Shown here: piece by piece, positions 16,397 through 24,422 of the stretch
Position numbering within the stretch: position 1 is the stretch's first letter
How the letters are laid out: each line of letters opens with the position of its first letter
Assembly: GCF_016592155.1 (NCBI RefSeq)
Contig: NZ_AP024237.1
Coordinates: 62,001-126,000 of the forward strand
Direction of reading: 5' to 3'
DNA from: Mycobacterium heckeshornense
GTDB lineage: Bacteria > Actinomycetota > Actinomycetes > Mycobacteriales > Mycobacteriaceae
Length of the DNA stretch: 64,000 bases
Translations under genes and position numbers: made by a program
The notes under the pieces: model-generated
Told to the model about the DNA's origin: nothing
What the model saw: only the letters and a program-made list of their open reading frames with translations
Databases searched by the model: none

Positions 16397-17524
16397 TTAT
16401 GGCTGCGTGTCGCTTGCCGTCGAGGGCAGCGGCGCGTCGGACGCCAGCGCGTCAAACAACTGGCGGGCCGCATCGTGATTCCACACCACCACTGAACCCG
16501 AATCGCTGCCGGTGAACTCGCCGATCGGCACGGTCAGCGTGCTGGTCGACCCCCGCAGCGCCCAGCCCAGCCGGCCCAGATCCCACACATGACCGGCCTG
16601 GTCGACGGTCAGCGCCCCGGCCGCCGCACGCGGCACCGCATACCATCGCCAGGGATTAAGCCACACCGCCGGGCTGGCGGCACGGTGCAGCAGCGTCGAC
16701 AGCAACTCGCGCTGGTGCACCATCCGGTCCAGGTCGGCGCGCGGCGTGGCCCGGCTGCGAACGTAGCCGAGCGCGGCGCGGCCGTCGGCCCGGTGGCATC
16801 CGGCCGGCATATCGATACCGGCCAGCGGATCGTCGACCGCCGCGCTGGGGCAGACGGTGACGCCGCCGAGGGCGTCGACCAGGCTGGCGAAGCCGCTGAA
16901 TCCGACCTCGACGTAGTGATCCAGCCGCAGACCGGTGGCTTGTTCGACGGTTTGGGCCAGCAGCGGCGGCCCACCCATCGCGAATGCCGCGTTGATCTTG
17001 TCGCTGCCGTAGCCGGGGATGGGCAGATACGAATCGCGGGGGATCGACACCACCGTGGTCGCAGAACGTGACCCGAACGCCGGGACGTGGACCAGCAGGA
17101 TGGTGTCGGTGCGCCCGTTGCCGATGTCCCCGCCGGTGCTCAGCGCTTGCTGCTGCTCGACGGTGAGCCCCTGGCGGCTATCGGAACCGACGAGCAGCCA
17201 AGTGGTCCCGCGGCCCGGCGCCGGCCGACCCGGGTAGTCGGTGAGTGCCGCGGTGCGCTGCAGCGAGGTGTCGAGCCACAGCGCAGCGCCGATCAGGCCG
17301 GCGCCGGCCAGCAGCACCCCGATCAGCAGTGTCAGCGCGACGATCCGGCCCCATGCGCGCACCGGTTTGCCGACGCGTCCCGGTGGTGCGGTCTCTCTCG
17401 GGCCCGCGCGGGACGCTGCGGATGTGTCGCGGGCGGACCCAGCCGGTACGGATGCGCGCGGCGGATCACCGGGACCGGCTCCGGGGGGGAGCCATCGCGG
17501 ATCGGGTGATCGCCCGCCGTTCAC
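16397..17524 (-). CDS. LytR-CpsA-Psr (LCP) family cell-wall glycopolymer ligase-like protein (Rv3840 position)
   Basis: A 375-residue protein with a cytoplasmic Pro-rich N-terminus, one membrane span (IVALTLLIGVLLAGAGLIGA) and an extracytoplasmic LCP domain. Conserved residues are in WLLVGSDSRQGLTVEQ, NGRTDTILLVHVP and TVVSIPRDSYLPIPGYGSDK, and in the late arginine motif YVRSRATPRADLDRMVHQRE. LCP proteins attach arabinogalactan or similar polymers to peptidoglycan using polyprenyl-phosphate substrates. GTG at 17524 is chosen because upstream sequence overlaps the neighbouring gene. Rv3840 in H37Rv is annotated as a much shorter protein; this copy is full length. Confidence 0.85.
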   Translation of the reverse strand: MNGGRSPDPRWLPPGAGPGDPPRASVPAGSARDTSAASRAGPRETAPPGRVGKPVRAWGRIVALTLLIGVLLAGAGLIGAALWLDTSLQRTAALTDYPGRPAPGRGTTWLLVGSDSRQGLTVEQQQALSTGGDIGNGRTDTILLVHVPAFGSRSATTVVSIPRDSYLPIPGYGSDKINAAFAMGGPPLLAQTVEQATGLRLDHYVEVGFSGFASLVDALGGVTVCPSAAVDDPLAGIDMPAGCHRADGRAALGYVRSRATPRADLDRMVHQRELLSTLLHRAASPAVWLNPWRWYAVPRAAAGALTVDQAGHVWDLGRLGWALRGSTSTLTVPIGEFTGSDSGSVVVWNHDAARQLFDALASDAPLPSTASDTQP

Positions 17525-17543
17525 CGGGGTAGCCTTCGCGTCG

Positions 17544-18305
17544 TCACCGCAGCCACCCGAGATGGTGGGCGAGCAGCACATATCCGACGTACGCCGTGGT
17601 GTCGATGAGGCCGTGGGCGATGATCAGCGGCCAGAGTCGGCGGGTGCGCTGCCATACATACCCGAACACCACCCCCATCGCGAAATTGCCCAGCCCCGCG
17701 CCGAACCCCTGATAGAGGTGGTAGGCGCCGCGCAACAGGCTCGAGCAGCCCAACGCGACGCGGGGCGCGACACCCAATTGCCGCAGCCGGGTAAGCAGGT
17801 ACCCGACGACCAGCAACTCTTCGGCCCAGCCGTTGGCGAAGGCGGACGTCACCAGCATCGGGATACGCCACCAGGTATCGCTCAGGCTCGACGGAACCAC
17901 CGAGGCATTGAGACCCAGCGTGCGCGCGGCCAGGTACAGCCCCAGACCGGGCACGCCGATCATCACCGCCAGCCCGATGCCGCCGCCCAGGTCGGCCTGG
18001 CAGCGAAACCTGGACAGCCCGATCTGTGTCGGGCTAAATCCGCTGCGCCACAACAGGTATAAGCCCAGTCCGCCCCAAGCGATCAACTGCGCGGCGACCG
18101 CTACGTTGAGTCCCAGGTCGATGACGTCGAAGTAGGACCGCTTAGGGTTCAACGGGATTCGCTGCGCGCCGAGATTACGCAGCACCGAATCGGTGAGTTC
18201 AAGCACGGCGGTGACGGCGCTGAGCCCGAACGTGACGCCCAGCACCACGACGACCTCGATACCCAGCGCGCGTCGCTGCAACTGCTCACTGTGGGGCGAG
18301 TTCAC
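17544..18305 (-). CDS. CPBP-family intramembrane metalloprotease-like protein
   Basis: A 253-residue polytopic membrane protein of the CAAX protease/bacteriocin-processing (CPBP, Abi) family. Motif 1 is NGWAEELLVVGYLLTRLRQL (EExxxR-like, with the arginine position shifted). Motif 2 is LLRGAYHLYQGFG (histidine) and motif 3 is LWPLIIAHGLIDTTAYVGYV (histidine and aspartate). About seven hydrophobic spans. GTG at 18305 is used; more upstream sequence is Arg/Pro-rich and overlaps the next gene. It sits between the LCP protein (20-base gap) and the Rv3839 homologue (27-base gap), so a common transcript is likely. Confidence 0.8.
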   Translation of the reverse strand: MNSPHSEQLQRRALGIEVVVVLGVTFGLSAVTAVLELTDSVLRNLGAQRIPLNPKRSYFDVIDLGLNVAVAAQLIAWGGLGLYLLWRSGFSPTQIGLSRFRCQADLGGGIGLAVMIGVPGLGLYLAARTLGLNASVVPSSLSDTWWRIPMLVTSAFANGWAEELLVVGYLLTRLRQLGVAPRVALGCSSLLRGAYHLYQGFGAGLGNFAMGVVFGYVWQRTRRLWPLIIAHGLIDTTAYVGYVLLAHHLGWLR

Positions 18306-18331
18306 CCCGACACGGTAACCGCAGCCGGTGG

Positions 18332-19108
18332 TCAGTACCGGCGGGCGCGCAGGCCGTTGGCGAACGGACAACCCATCAGCAGGCGGATGGCTTGGCTCAA
18401 GCCGGTCACGTCGTCGACCGGCTCACGGAACGGCAGGCGCACGTCATGGTCGCCGTCCGCGGCCTCCACACGCAAGCGCACGCCGTAGCGATCCAGCCCC
18501 AAGGGCCGGACCTCGCCGCGCCGAAGCGGCGCAGGAAGTTTGGACGCCAATCGGGCGACGACGTCTCGATGGACGCTGTCCAGGTGGCGCAGCCAGCACG
18601 ATTCCATCGCGCAAAACGGGTCCGGCCGGGCCGCCAGCAAGGCCGCCACCTCGACCGACTCGGCCCCCGAGGCGTCGGTCACCACCACCGACTCGATCTG
18701 CAACCGCAGCAATGCATACCGGGTGTCGTCGATCCGCGGCGGTTGGGACGCGGGCGTCTGGATTTGCAGCAGCGCCGGATGGGGGTGCTCGGCGGCGATC
18801 CGATCGAGCAGCGGAGGTATCTCGGCGAGTGGCACGGGTTGCAGGCGTCCTCGCATCCAGACCAGCGCACGCACCGGTTCGCGCAGGGGTAGCGGCGCAT
18901 AGTCGGCCAGTTCCACAACGGCTTGGGTGCCATCGCGAGCCGGGGCGGCCGCCGGAACAGCGACCGCAATGGATCCGTCGTCGAAGAGGTGGTGCAGGGG
19001 AGTGCTGATCGGCTCGGCGCCCTCGATGGCCAGCAGCGCGCCTCCGGCGCGGGCGCAGGTGCTGCGGATGCGCTCTGCGGTGGTCGGCGCGGCGCCGCCA
19101 GCGGTCAT
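18332..19108 (-). CDS. DUF2470-domain protein, IdeR-regulated (Rv3839)
   Basis: A 258-residue protein like Rv3839. The N-terminal region PLHHLFDDGSIAVAVPAAAP resembles the FMN-binding split-barrel fold of haem-utilisation proteins. The C-terminal half holds a DUF2470 domain (LASKLPAPLRRGEVRPLGLD then RYGVRLRVEAADGDHDVRLP FREPVDD). Such proteins are linked to haem or iron metabolism. In M. tuberculosis Rv3839 is repressed by IdeR with iron, and an IdeR box lies just upstream here. The minus-strand start is ATG at 19108, preceded by AGGAGG. Confidence 0.85.
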   Translation of the reverse strand: MTAGGAAPTTAERIRSTCARAGGALLAIEGAEPISTPLHHLFDDGSIAVAVPAAAPARDGTQAVVELADYAPLPLREPVRALVWMRGRLQPVPLAEIPPLLDRIAAEHPHPALLQIQTPASQPPRIDDTRYALLRLQIESVVVTDASGAESVEVAALLAARPDPFCAMESCWLRHLDSVHRDVVARLASKLPAPLRRGEVRPLGLDRYGVRLRVEAADGDHDVRLPFREPVDDVTGLSQAIRLLMGCPFANGLRARRY

Positions 19109-19124
19109 GAAGGCCTCCTGTAGA

Positions 19125-19143
19125 TAAGGTAAGCCTAACTTAA
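19125..19143. promoter_or_regulatory. IdeR (iron box) upstream of the Rv3839 homologue
   Basis: TAAGGTAAGCCTAACTTAA is a 19-base near-palindrome matching the IdeR consensus TTAGGTTAGGCTAACCTAA at about 15 positions. It lies 16 bases above the Rv3839 start codon, so iron-loaded IdeR would block initiation. Confidence 0.82.
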
Positions 19144-19189
19144 CTAGTCCTGGGGCGGCTGCGCAAGCCCCGCGAACCGATAGACATCC

Positions 19190-20650
19190 CAGGGTCGTAA
19201 GTTGTCAAGCGGCTTGGGTGTCGTGGGTGGTTTGGCGGTGTGCCCAGGCCTTGTGTTCGTTGTAGATGGTGCGGTGTCGTAGGCAGCCGTGGAGGATGCC
19301 GACGAGGCGGTTGCCCAGGGCGCGTAGTGCTTGGTGGTGCAGGTCTCCTGCGGCGCGGCGATGGTCGTAGTAGGAGCGTGCGCCGGGGCTGGTTGATAGG
19401 GCGCAGAACGCCCATTGGTCGATCGCGTCATACAGGCGGCGGTTGCGAACGTGGCGGGCCAGCACGGCGCGTTTCTTGCCTGAGGCTACGGTCAAGGGTG
19501 ACGTTCCGGCGTAGTTCTTGCGAGACTTGGCGTCGGTGTAGCGGTTCGGGTCATCCCCGAACTCACCGAGCACCCGGGCGCCGAGCACAACACCGAGTCC
19601 TGGCAGGGAGAGGTAGATGTCGGCGTCCGGGTGTTTCTCAAAATGTGCGGCCAGTTCGGTTTCGAGCTCGGCGATCTGGCAGTTGAGTTCGACGATGATG
19701 CCCACCGCGGCGCGGGTGGTCGCTCCGAAGGCTGCGGTGACCGCGGCGGGGGCGGTGAGCTGTTCGGTGCGCAGCAGGGCTGCGATCTGTTGGGCGCGGG
19801 TGTCGAGGTTACGTTGGCGCCCAGCGGCTTTGAGGGCCGAACGGATTTTTGACAGGCTCAGATGTGCGGCTTCAGCGGGAGTTGGAGCGCGGCCCAAAAT
19901 GGCAAGGGCATCACGGTCTGACAGGTCGTCGAATGCCTCCAGTGCCGCCGGGTAATACTCACGCAAAGCGCTGCGCAGCGCGTTGGTCTGTCGAATACGG
20001 GCCCAGATCAGGTTTTGGTGTCCGCGTGCCAATACCTTGACCGCTTCGGCAATGGGGGTGTCACCCGCGACCATGCGGTGATTGTGCCGATCGGTGCGCA
20101 CCAGATCGGCCAGCAGCTTGGCGTCGCCGGCATCAGATTTCGCCCCGGAGACGTGGTGGCGGTCGCGGTAGCGGGCCACTGCGAGCGGGTTGACCGCATA
20201 CACCTGGTAGCCGGCCGCGGTCAGCGCCTCGACCCATAAGCCGCGGTCGGTTTCGATGCCGACCACGACGTGGCCGGGTTCTTCAGCGTGGGTGGCCACC
20301 AGCTCGTGAAACCCGCGGATACCGGCCAGTCCTTCGGGCAGTCGCCGCGAGGCCAGCCGAGCGCCGTCGGTGTTCATCAGGTAAATGTCGTGGTGGTCTT
20401 CGGCCCAGTCGTCTCCAATGAAGATCAGTGAAATCGCCTCCTTTGTCCGAAGTCTTGCTGTTTCCCATTGAGCCCAAGGGACACCCGGCGGCGACCTAAT
20501 GGATTCAGTGCTCGAACGGCACGACACCCCATCAGCGCTACAGGCGACCCTCACCAACCGGCAGGGGCACGATCTATCGCTAGGAATCGACGAACACACT
20601 CCCGGGTGAGCCAGTGCTCACCTACCGGCGGCTCGGTGACCAGCCTCCCC
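19190..20650 (-). mobile_element. IS110-family insertion sequence between the Rv3839 homologue and pheA
   Basis: A single-gene element of about 1.4 kb: one DEDD transposase plus about 200 bases of upstream non-coding DNA. The IS110 family has no usual terminal inverted repeats, so the ends given are estimates bounded by the IdeR box (19143) and the pheA start (20708). It splits the usual Rv3839-pheA intergenic space without breaking a gene. Confidence 0.75.
19205..20428 (-). CDS. IS110-family DEDD transposase
   Basis: A 407-residue transposase. The N-terminal RuvC-like domain starts IFIGDDWAEDHHDIYLMNTD, then VVVGIETDRGLWVEAL and SGAKSDAGDAKLLADLVRTD (acidic catalytic residues). The C-terminal transposase_20 domain holds YLSLPGLGVVLGARVLGEFG and the serine-containing RKNYAGTSPLTVASGKKRAV. 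The likely start is CTG at 20428, eight bases after an AAAGGAGG ribosome site. No ATG or GTG is better placed. It appears complete and might be active. Confidence 0.9.
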   Translation of the reverse strand: MIFIGDDWAEDHHDIYLMNTDGARLASRRLPEGLAGIRGFHELVATHAEEPGHVVVGIETDRGLWVEALTAAGYQVYAVNPLAVARYRDRHHVSGAKSDAGDAKLLADLVRTDRHNHRMVAGDTPIAEAVKVLARGHQNLIWARIRQTNALRSALREYYPAALEAFDDLSDRDALAILGRAPTPAEAAHLSLSKIRSALKAAGRQRNLDTRAQQIAALLRTEQLTAPAAVTAAFGATTRAAVGIIVELNCQIAELETELAAHFEKHPDADIYLSLPGLGVVLGARVLGEFGDDPNRYTDAKSRKNYAGTSPLTVASGKKRAVLARHVRNRRLYDAIDQWAFCALSTSPGARSYYDHRRAAGDLHHQALRALGNRLVGILHGCLRHRTIYNEHKAWAHRQTTHDTQAA

Positions 20651-20707
20651 GATCCAGGCCATTACCTAGTCAACGGCGCGCTGATCGGTTCCCATTAGGG
20701 TTTGAAC
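20429..20707 (-). ncRNA. Candidate bridge-RNA region of the IS110 element, plus pheA leader
   Basis: The non-coding part upstream of the transposase. IS110-type recombinases use a bridge RNA made from such a flanking region. A perfect hairpin, GGTGAGC-CAGT-GCTCACC, is visible at 20605-20622, and the region has no good reading frame. The last 50-100 bases probably belong to the pheA promoter. Assignment as bridge RNA is inference from family knowledge. Confidence 0.35.
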
Positions 20708-21655
20708 GTGGCCCGCATCGCTTACCTCGGTCCTCCGGGAACGTTCACCGAAGCGGCGCTGCGCAAGATGACGGCAGCCGGCCTGGTTCCAGACCAGACC
20801 GCGGAGTCCGTGCAGCCGTTGCCCGTCGACAGCCCACCGGCTGCGCTCGACCATGTGCGGGACGGCGCCGCCCGCTACGCGTGCGTGCCGATCGAAAATT
20901 CGATCGACGGCTCGGTGGCACCCACCCTGGACAGCTTGGCCATCGGCTCGCCGCTGCAGGTGTTCGCCGAGGTGACGCTCGACGTGGCGTTCAGCATCGC
21001 CGTGAAACCCGGGCGCAGCGCCGCCGAGGTCCGCACGCTGGCGGCCTTCCCGGTGGCCGCTGCGCAGGTGCGCCACTGGCTGGCCGCACATCTGCCGGAC
21101 GCCGAACTGCGGCCGGCGAACTCCAATGCCGACGCTGCGCAACAGGTTGCCGACGGCCGCGCCGACGCCGCGGTCAGTACTGCGCTGGCCGCCGAGCAGC
21201 GCGACTTGGCCGTGCTTGCCGGGGATGTCATCGACGAGCCCAACGCGCGCACCCGCTTCGTCTTGGTCGGCCCGCCGGGCCCCCCGCCGCCACGCACCGG
21301 CGCCGACCGGACTTCGGTGGTGCTGCGCATCGACAACGTGCCGGGCGCGCTGGTGTCCGCGTTGACCGAACTCGGCATCCGGGACATCGACCTTACCCGC
21401 ATCGAATCCCGGCCCACCCGAACGGAATTGGGCACATACATGTTCTTCCTGGACTGTGTGGGTCACATCGACGACAGCGCGGTCGCCGAAGCACTCAAGG
21501 CACTGCACCGCCGATGCCCCGACGTGCGGTACCTGGGCTCCTGGCCGACGGGCACGCCCGCCGGGGCGCTGCCGCCCCAGGGTGACGAGGCGGCGCGCTG
21601 GCTGGCGCGGGTGCGAGAGGGCAAACCAGAACTGGCCGGGGGCGCCGGCCGATGA
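20708..21655 (+). CDS. pheA: Prephenate dehydratase
   Basis: A 315-residue monofunctional prephenate dehydratase that makes phenylpyruvate on the way to phenylalanine. The catalytic domain begins ARIAYLGPPGTFTEAALRKM and contains YACVPIENSIDGSVAPTLDS, then NARTRFVLVGPPGPPPPRTG. The regulatory ACT domain carries the phenylalanine-sensing ESRP motif (DLTRIESRPTRTELGTYMFF). The GTG at 20708 gives the M. tuberculosis-like start; a TTG six bases earlier is possible. It overlaps the next gene by 4 bases. Confidence 0.94.
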   Translation: MARIAYLGPPGTFTEAALRKMTAAGLVPDQTAESVQPLPVDSPPAALDHVRDGAARYACVPIENSIDGSVAPTLDSLAIGSPLQVFAEVTLDVAFSIAVKPGRSAAEVRTLAAFPVAAAQVRHWLAAHLPDAELRPANSNADAAQQVADGRADAAVSTALAAEQRDLAVLAGDVIDEPNARTRFVLVGPPGPPPPRTGADRTSVVLRIDNVPGALVSALTELGIRDIDLTRIESRPTRTELGTYMFFLDCVGHIDDSAVAEALKALHRRCPDVRYLGSWPTGTPAGALPPQGDEAARWLARVREGKPELAGGAGR

Positions 21656-22341
21656 GTGGTCGGCTAGTCCTGCTGCGGCATGCCCAGTCCTACGGCAACC
21701 TCGAGCGCCGGCTGGACACCCGGCCGCCCGGGGCCGGACTGACGCCGTTGGGACGCGAGCAGGCCCGGGATTTCGCGCGCAGCGGCGCGACGCGACCGGC
21801 GATGCTGATGCATTCGGTGGCCGCCCGGGCGGCCGAGACGGCCGCGGTGATCAGCACCGAATGGAGCATGCCGGCCCGCGAGGTCGAGGGCATCCACGAA
21901 GTGCAGGTCGGGGAGCTGGAAAACCGCAGCGATGATGAAGCGGTCGCCGAATTCAACGCGATCTACCAGCGCTGGCACGAAGGCGAGCTCGACTTGCCGC
22001 TACCCGGTGGTGAGACCGGCAACCAAGTGCTGGACCGCTACCTGCCAGTGCTCACCGACCTGCGGCTGCGCTACCTCGACCGCGACGACTGGACCGGCGA
22101 CATCGTCGTGGTCAGTCACGGCGCGGCGATCCGGCTGGCCGCGGCGGTGCTGGCGGGGGTGGACGGCAGCTTCGTGGTCGACCATCATCTGGGTAACACT
22201 GAGGCGGTGGTGCTGGTCCCGATCACCGACGGGCGATGGAGTTGCGTGCGCTGGGCCGATCAGACGCCGCCGTTCTACCCCGAGCCGAAGCCCACCCCGG
22301 TGACCGACGCGGTACGGTCGAGCACCGACCCGATGGGCTGA
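21652..22341 (+). CDS. Histidine-phosphatase / phosphoglycerate mutase family protein (Rv3837c)
   Basis: A 229-residue member of the histidine phosphatase superfamily. The phosphohistidine motif is LVLLRHAQSYGNLERRLDTR, with the second catalytic histidine in DIVVVSHGAAIRLAAAVLAG. Glu/Arg residues of the pocket are present. Its true substrate is unknown; true glycolytic mutases have RHG, while this one has RHA. The ATGA overlap with pheA indicates translational coupling. It corresponds to Rv3837c. Confidence 0.88.
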   Translation: MSGRLVLLRHAQSYGNLERRLDTRPPGAGLTPLGREQARDFARSGATRPAMLMHSVAARAAETAAVISTEWSMPAREVEGIHEVQVGELENRSDDEAVAEFNAIYQRWHEGELDLPLPGGETGNQVLDRYLPVLTDLRLRYLDRDDWTGDIVVVSHGAAIRLAAAVLAGVDGSFVVDHHLGNTEAVVLVPITDGRWSCVRWADQTPPFYPEPKPTPVTDAVRSSTDPMG

Positions 22342-22343
22342 TG

Positions 22344-22535
22344 TCAGACGGCCAGCGCGGCCGGTTCGCCACATGCGCAGCCGACGGCGTCGCAGTCCAC
22401 GACGAAGTCGTGCGGTATCAGCTCCGGGCTGGTGCACGCGTCCTCGGTGCACTCCGATCGGCGCAGGCAATGACGAATGACGGTGCCGTGGCAGTGATCC
22501 AAGCCAGCCTGGCAGTCGCGGCAGCCGGTGTCCAT
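22344..22535 (-). CDS. Small cysteine-rich protein, 63 aa
   Basis: A compact protein with nine cysteines at residues 5, 8, 15, 23, 29, 34, 48, 53 and 55, and histidines next to several of them (LDHCHGTVIRHCLRRSEC). It probably binds zinc or an iron-sulfur cluster. It lies convergent to the phosphatase (2-base gap) and about 60 bases downstream of the zincin gene on the same strand. No named domain is recognised. The cysteine spacing makes a chance frame unlikely. Confidence 0.65.
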   Translation of the reverse strand: MDTGCRDCQAGLDHCHGTVIRHCLRRSECTEDACTSPELIPHDFVVDCDAVGCACGEPAALAV

Positions 22536-22595
22536 GGGCCGTTCTTAGCACTGTGGGCCGACAAATCCGTCGCCGCCACGCCCGAGAATCGTGAT

Positions 22596-22946
22596 TTAAG
22601 CCCATCCCAGTTCGTGTAGCCGATCATCGTCGATCCCGAAGTGGTGGGCGATCTCGTGGATCACCGTGACCTTCACCTCGTCGACAACCTGGTCGTCGCT
22701 GTCACAGGCGTCGAGCAGGGCATCGCGGTAGATCGTGATGGTGTCGGGCAGGGATCCGGCGTAGTTGGAGTCCCGCTCGGTCAACGCCACGCCCTGGTAG
22801 AGGCCGAGCAGGTCGGGGTCGTCGGGATGCCGGGCCGCGACCAGAACGACGACGTTATCCATGACGGCCGCCAGCTTCGCCGGAATGGCATCCAGTGCGT
22901 CGGAAACCAGTTCGTCGAACCGGTGCGGGTCCATCCGCACGGACAC
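22596..22946 (-). CDS. Minimal zincin-like metallopeptidase (Rv3836)
   Basis: A 116-residue protein of the zincin_1/MMP-like family. The metal motif HEIAHHFGIDDDRLHELGW contains HExxH and the downstream acidic/histidine residues near the C-terminus. The N-terminal half reads FDELVSDALDAIPAKLAAVM and NVVVLVAARHPDDPDLLGLY. The GTG at 22946 is used; an ATG at 22934 is equally plausible. The start lies 6 bases after the stop of the septum gene, so they form one operon. Proteolysis has not been shown for most members. Confidence 0.87.
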   Translation of the reverse strand: MSVRMDPHRFDELVSDALDAIPAKLAAVMDNVVVLVAARHPDDPDLLGLYQGVALTERDSNYAGSLPDTITIYRDALLDACDSDDQVVDEVKVTVIHEIAHHFGIDDDRLHELGWA

Positions 22947-22951
22947 CGCGG

Positions 22952-24304
22952 TTAGGCCCCCGGTGCGGGTTGAGCGGGCGGTGGCGGTGCCGGCGGTGCT
23001 TCCGGTGCAGGCGGCGGAGGTGGTGCCTCTGGAGCCGCGGGCGGCGGTGGCGCTTCGGCACCGGGCGCAGGCGCCGGTGGCTGGTTCGCGGGTGCGGCTG
23101 GCGGGTTGGCCGGCGCTGCCGGTGGGGCGGGCGGGGCGGCGGGCTGGTTGGGCAGATGCTCGTTGCCCTGCCGCTGCTGGGTCGGCGGGGTGGCCGGTGC
23201 CGTGGCGGCATTGGTGGGCACCGGGATGGCCGGCAGATTGAGCCGCTCCGGTGGGATCTCCGGCGGCGGGATCGGCGGCTGGCCGTTGATCAGCAACGGC
23301 CCCTTGGCGCTGTTCAGCAGCGTAGCCCAGCCGCCGTTGCCGAGCGTCGCGCCGATGCTGCACGCCACCTCGTGGCTGCCGGCCGACCAGCTGGGCAAGG
23401 AGATGGTGCTGTAAATCAGGGTCAGGGTGGTGTTGCGTAGCTGCACCGGAGCCAGATAGGCGTCGGTAAGCCGGGTGCAGGTGTCCTTGATGTAGGTGTC
23501 TTGTTCGGCCTCGGCTGGCAGGGCGCCGGGGAACCTCTCGGCCAAGTTGACCGTGCCGGTGACCTCCATGGCGTGCGGCGCGGCGCAGTCGACCGGGACG
23601 TCGGTTGGTTGGTTGGTCGACAGGTCTATGCCCAGGCACGTGCCGGCCGGCCAGACCTTGGATTGGTCGAGGTCGGCCACCTTACCCTTGAACGGGATCT
23701 GCTGGTTGTCCGCGCCGGGAAGTTGCAGGCCGCACAGCAGGCGGCGTTCACCGGACTGCCGCCACGCCCGGTCACCCGACCAGAGCATGCTGATGCTGAA
23801 CTTGCTGTTGGGGTCGAACCGGGTGCCGAGGTAGCGGCGCACCGCCGCCTCGCACTGCTCCTGGCTGATCTGTTCGATGCGCGCGGCCGACGGGGGAGCG
23901 GCGTCGGGCCCGTACTCCGAGCCGGGGAAGGTGCGCATGTCGACGGACTCGGCGACCTCGAACCGGTGCTCGTCCTTGCAGTCGACGATCGTCGCGGCCT
24001 CCGGTACCCGATCCGGCCACATCAGGCAGTTACCGCTGGTGGCGTGGTTGAACGCGTCATTGCCCTTGGTGCCGGTGCTCGGCACCGGGTCGATGTAGCC
24101 GGCGAACCGACCGGGGCGGCCGCCGCCGATGGGAACGACGGTCACCACGCCGGCGATCAGCAGGCCACCGAGAGCGGTCAGTAACAGCGCGCGCCTGGTC
24201 GATGAGGCGTGCAAGGTGTACAACCACTCGAACCGCGCCGACCGACGTTGCGGCTGCTCGGCGGTGGGATGTTCCCGCTCGGGTGCGTCCAGCATCCGCT
24301 CCAT
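22952..24304 (-). CDS. Septum-formation-family membrane protein (Rv3835)
   Basis: A 450-residue protein, near the length of Rv3835. A short cytoplasmic N-terminus and one transmembrane helix (RRALLLTALGGLLIAGVVTV) lead to an extracytoplasmic region with two septum-formation repeats. Paired cysteines occur, for example in GNCLMWPDRVPEAATIVDCK and WPAGTCLGIDLSTNQPTDVP VDC. The last 110 residues are a Pro/Ala-rich, probably disordered tail. Start at ATG 24304; a longer frame to 24739 runs antisense across serS. It diverges from serS with 118 bases between. Confidence 0.88.
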   Translation of the reverse strand: MERMLDAPEREHPTAEQPQRRSARFEWLYTLHASSTRRALLLTALGGLLIAGVVTVVPIGGGRPGRFAGYIDPVPSTGTKGNDAFNHATSGNCLMWPDRVPEAATIVDCKDEHRFEVAESVDMRTFPGSEYGPDAAPPSAARIEQISQEQCEAAVRRYLGTRFDPNSKFSISMLWSGDRAWRQSGERRLLCGLQLPGADNQQIPFKGKVADLDQSKVWPAGTCLGIDLSTNQPTDVPVDCAAPHAMEVTGTVNLAERFPGALPAEAEQDTYIKDTCTRLTDAYLAPVQLRNTTLTLIYSTISLPSWSAGSHEVACSIGATLGNGGWATLLNSAKGPLLINGQPPIPPPEIPPERLNLPAIPVPTNAATAPATPPTQQRQGNEHLPNQPAAPPAPPAAPANPPAAPANQPPAPAPGAEAPPPPAAPEAPPPPPAPEAPPAPPPPAQPAPGA

Positions 24305-24422
24305 TCTGACAGGCCCGCGACGGACCCAGCGAACGAGTGACTGATGATGCAGGCGTGGCATTGTTGTCGGCCGGGACCGCCGGCCTGTGTCCGGCGGCCT
24401 GGGTCGAAAGTAGGGTCGGGTC

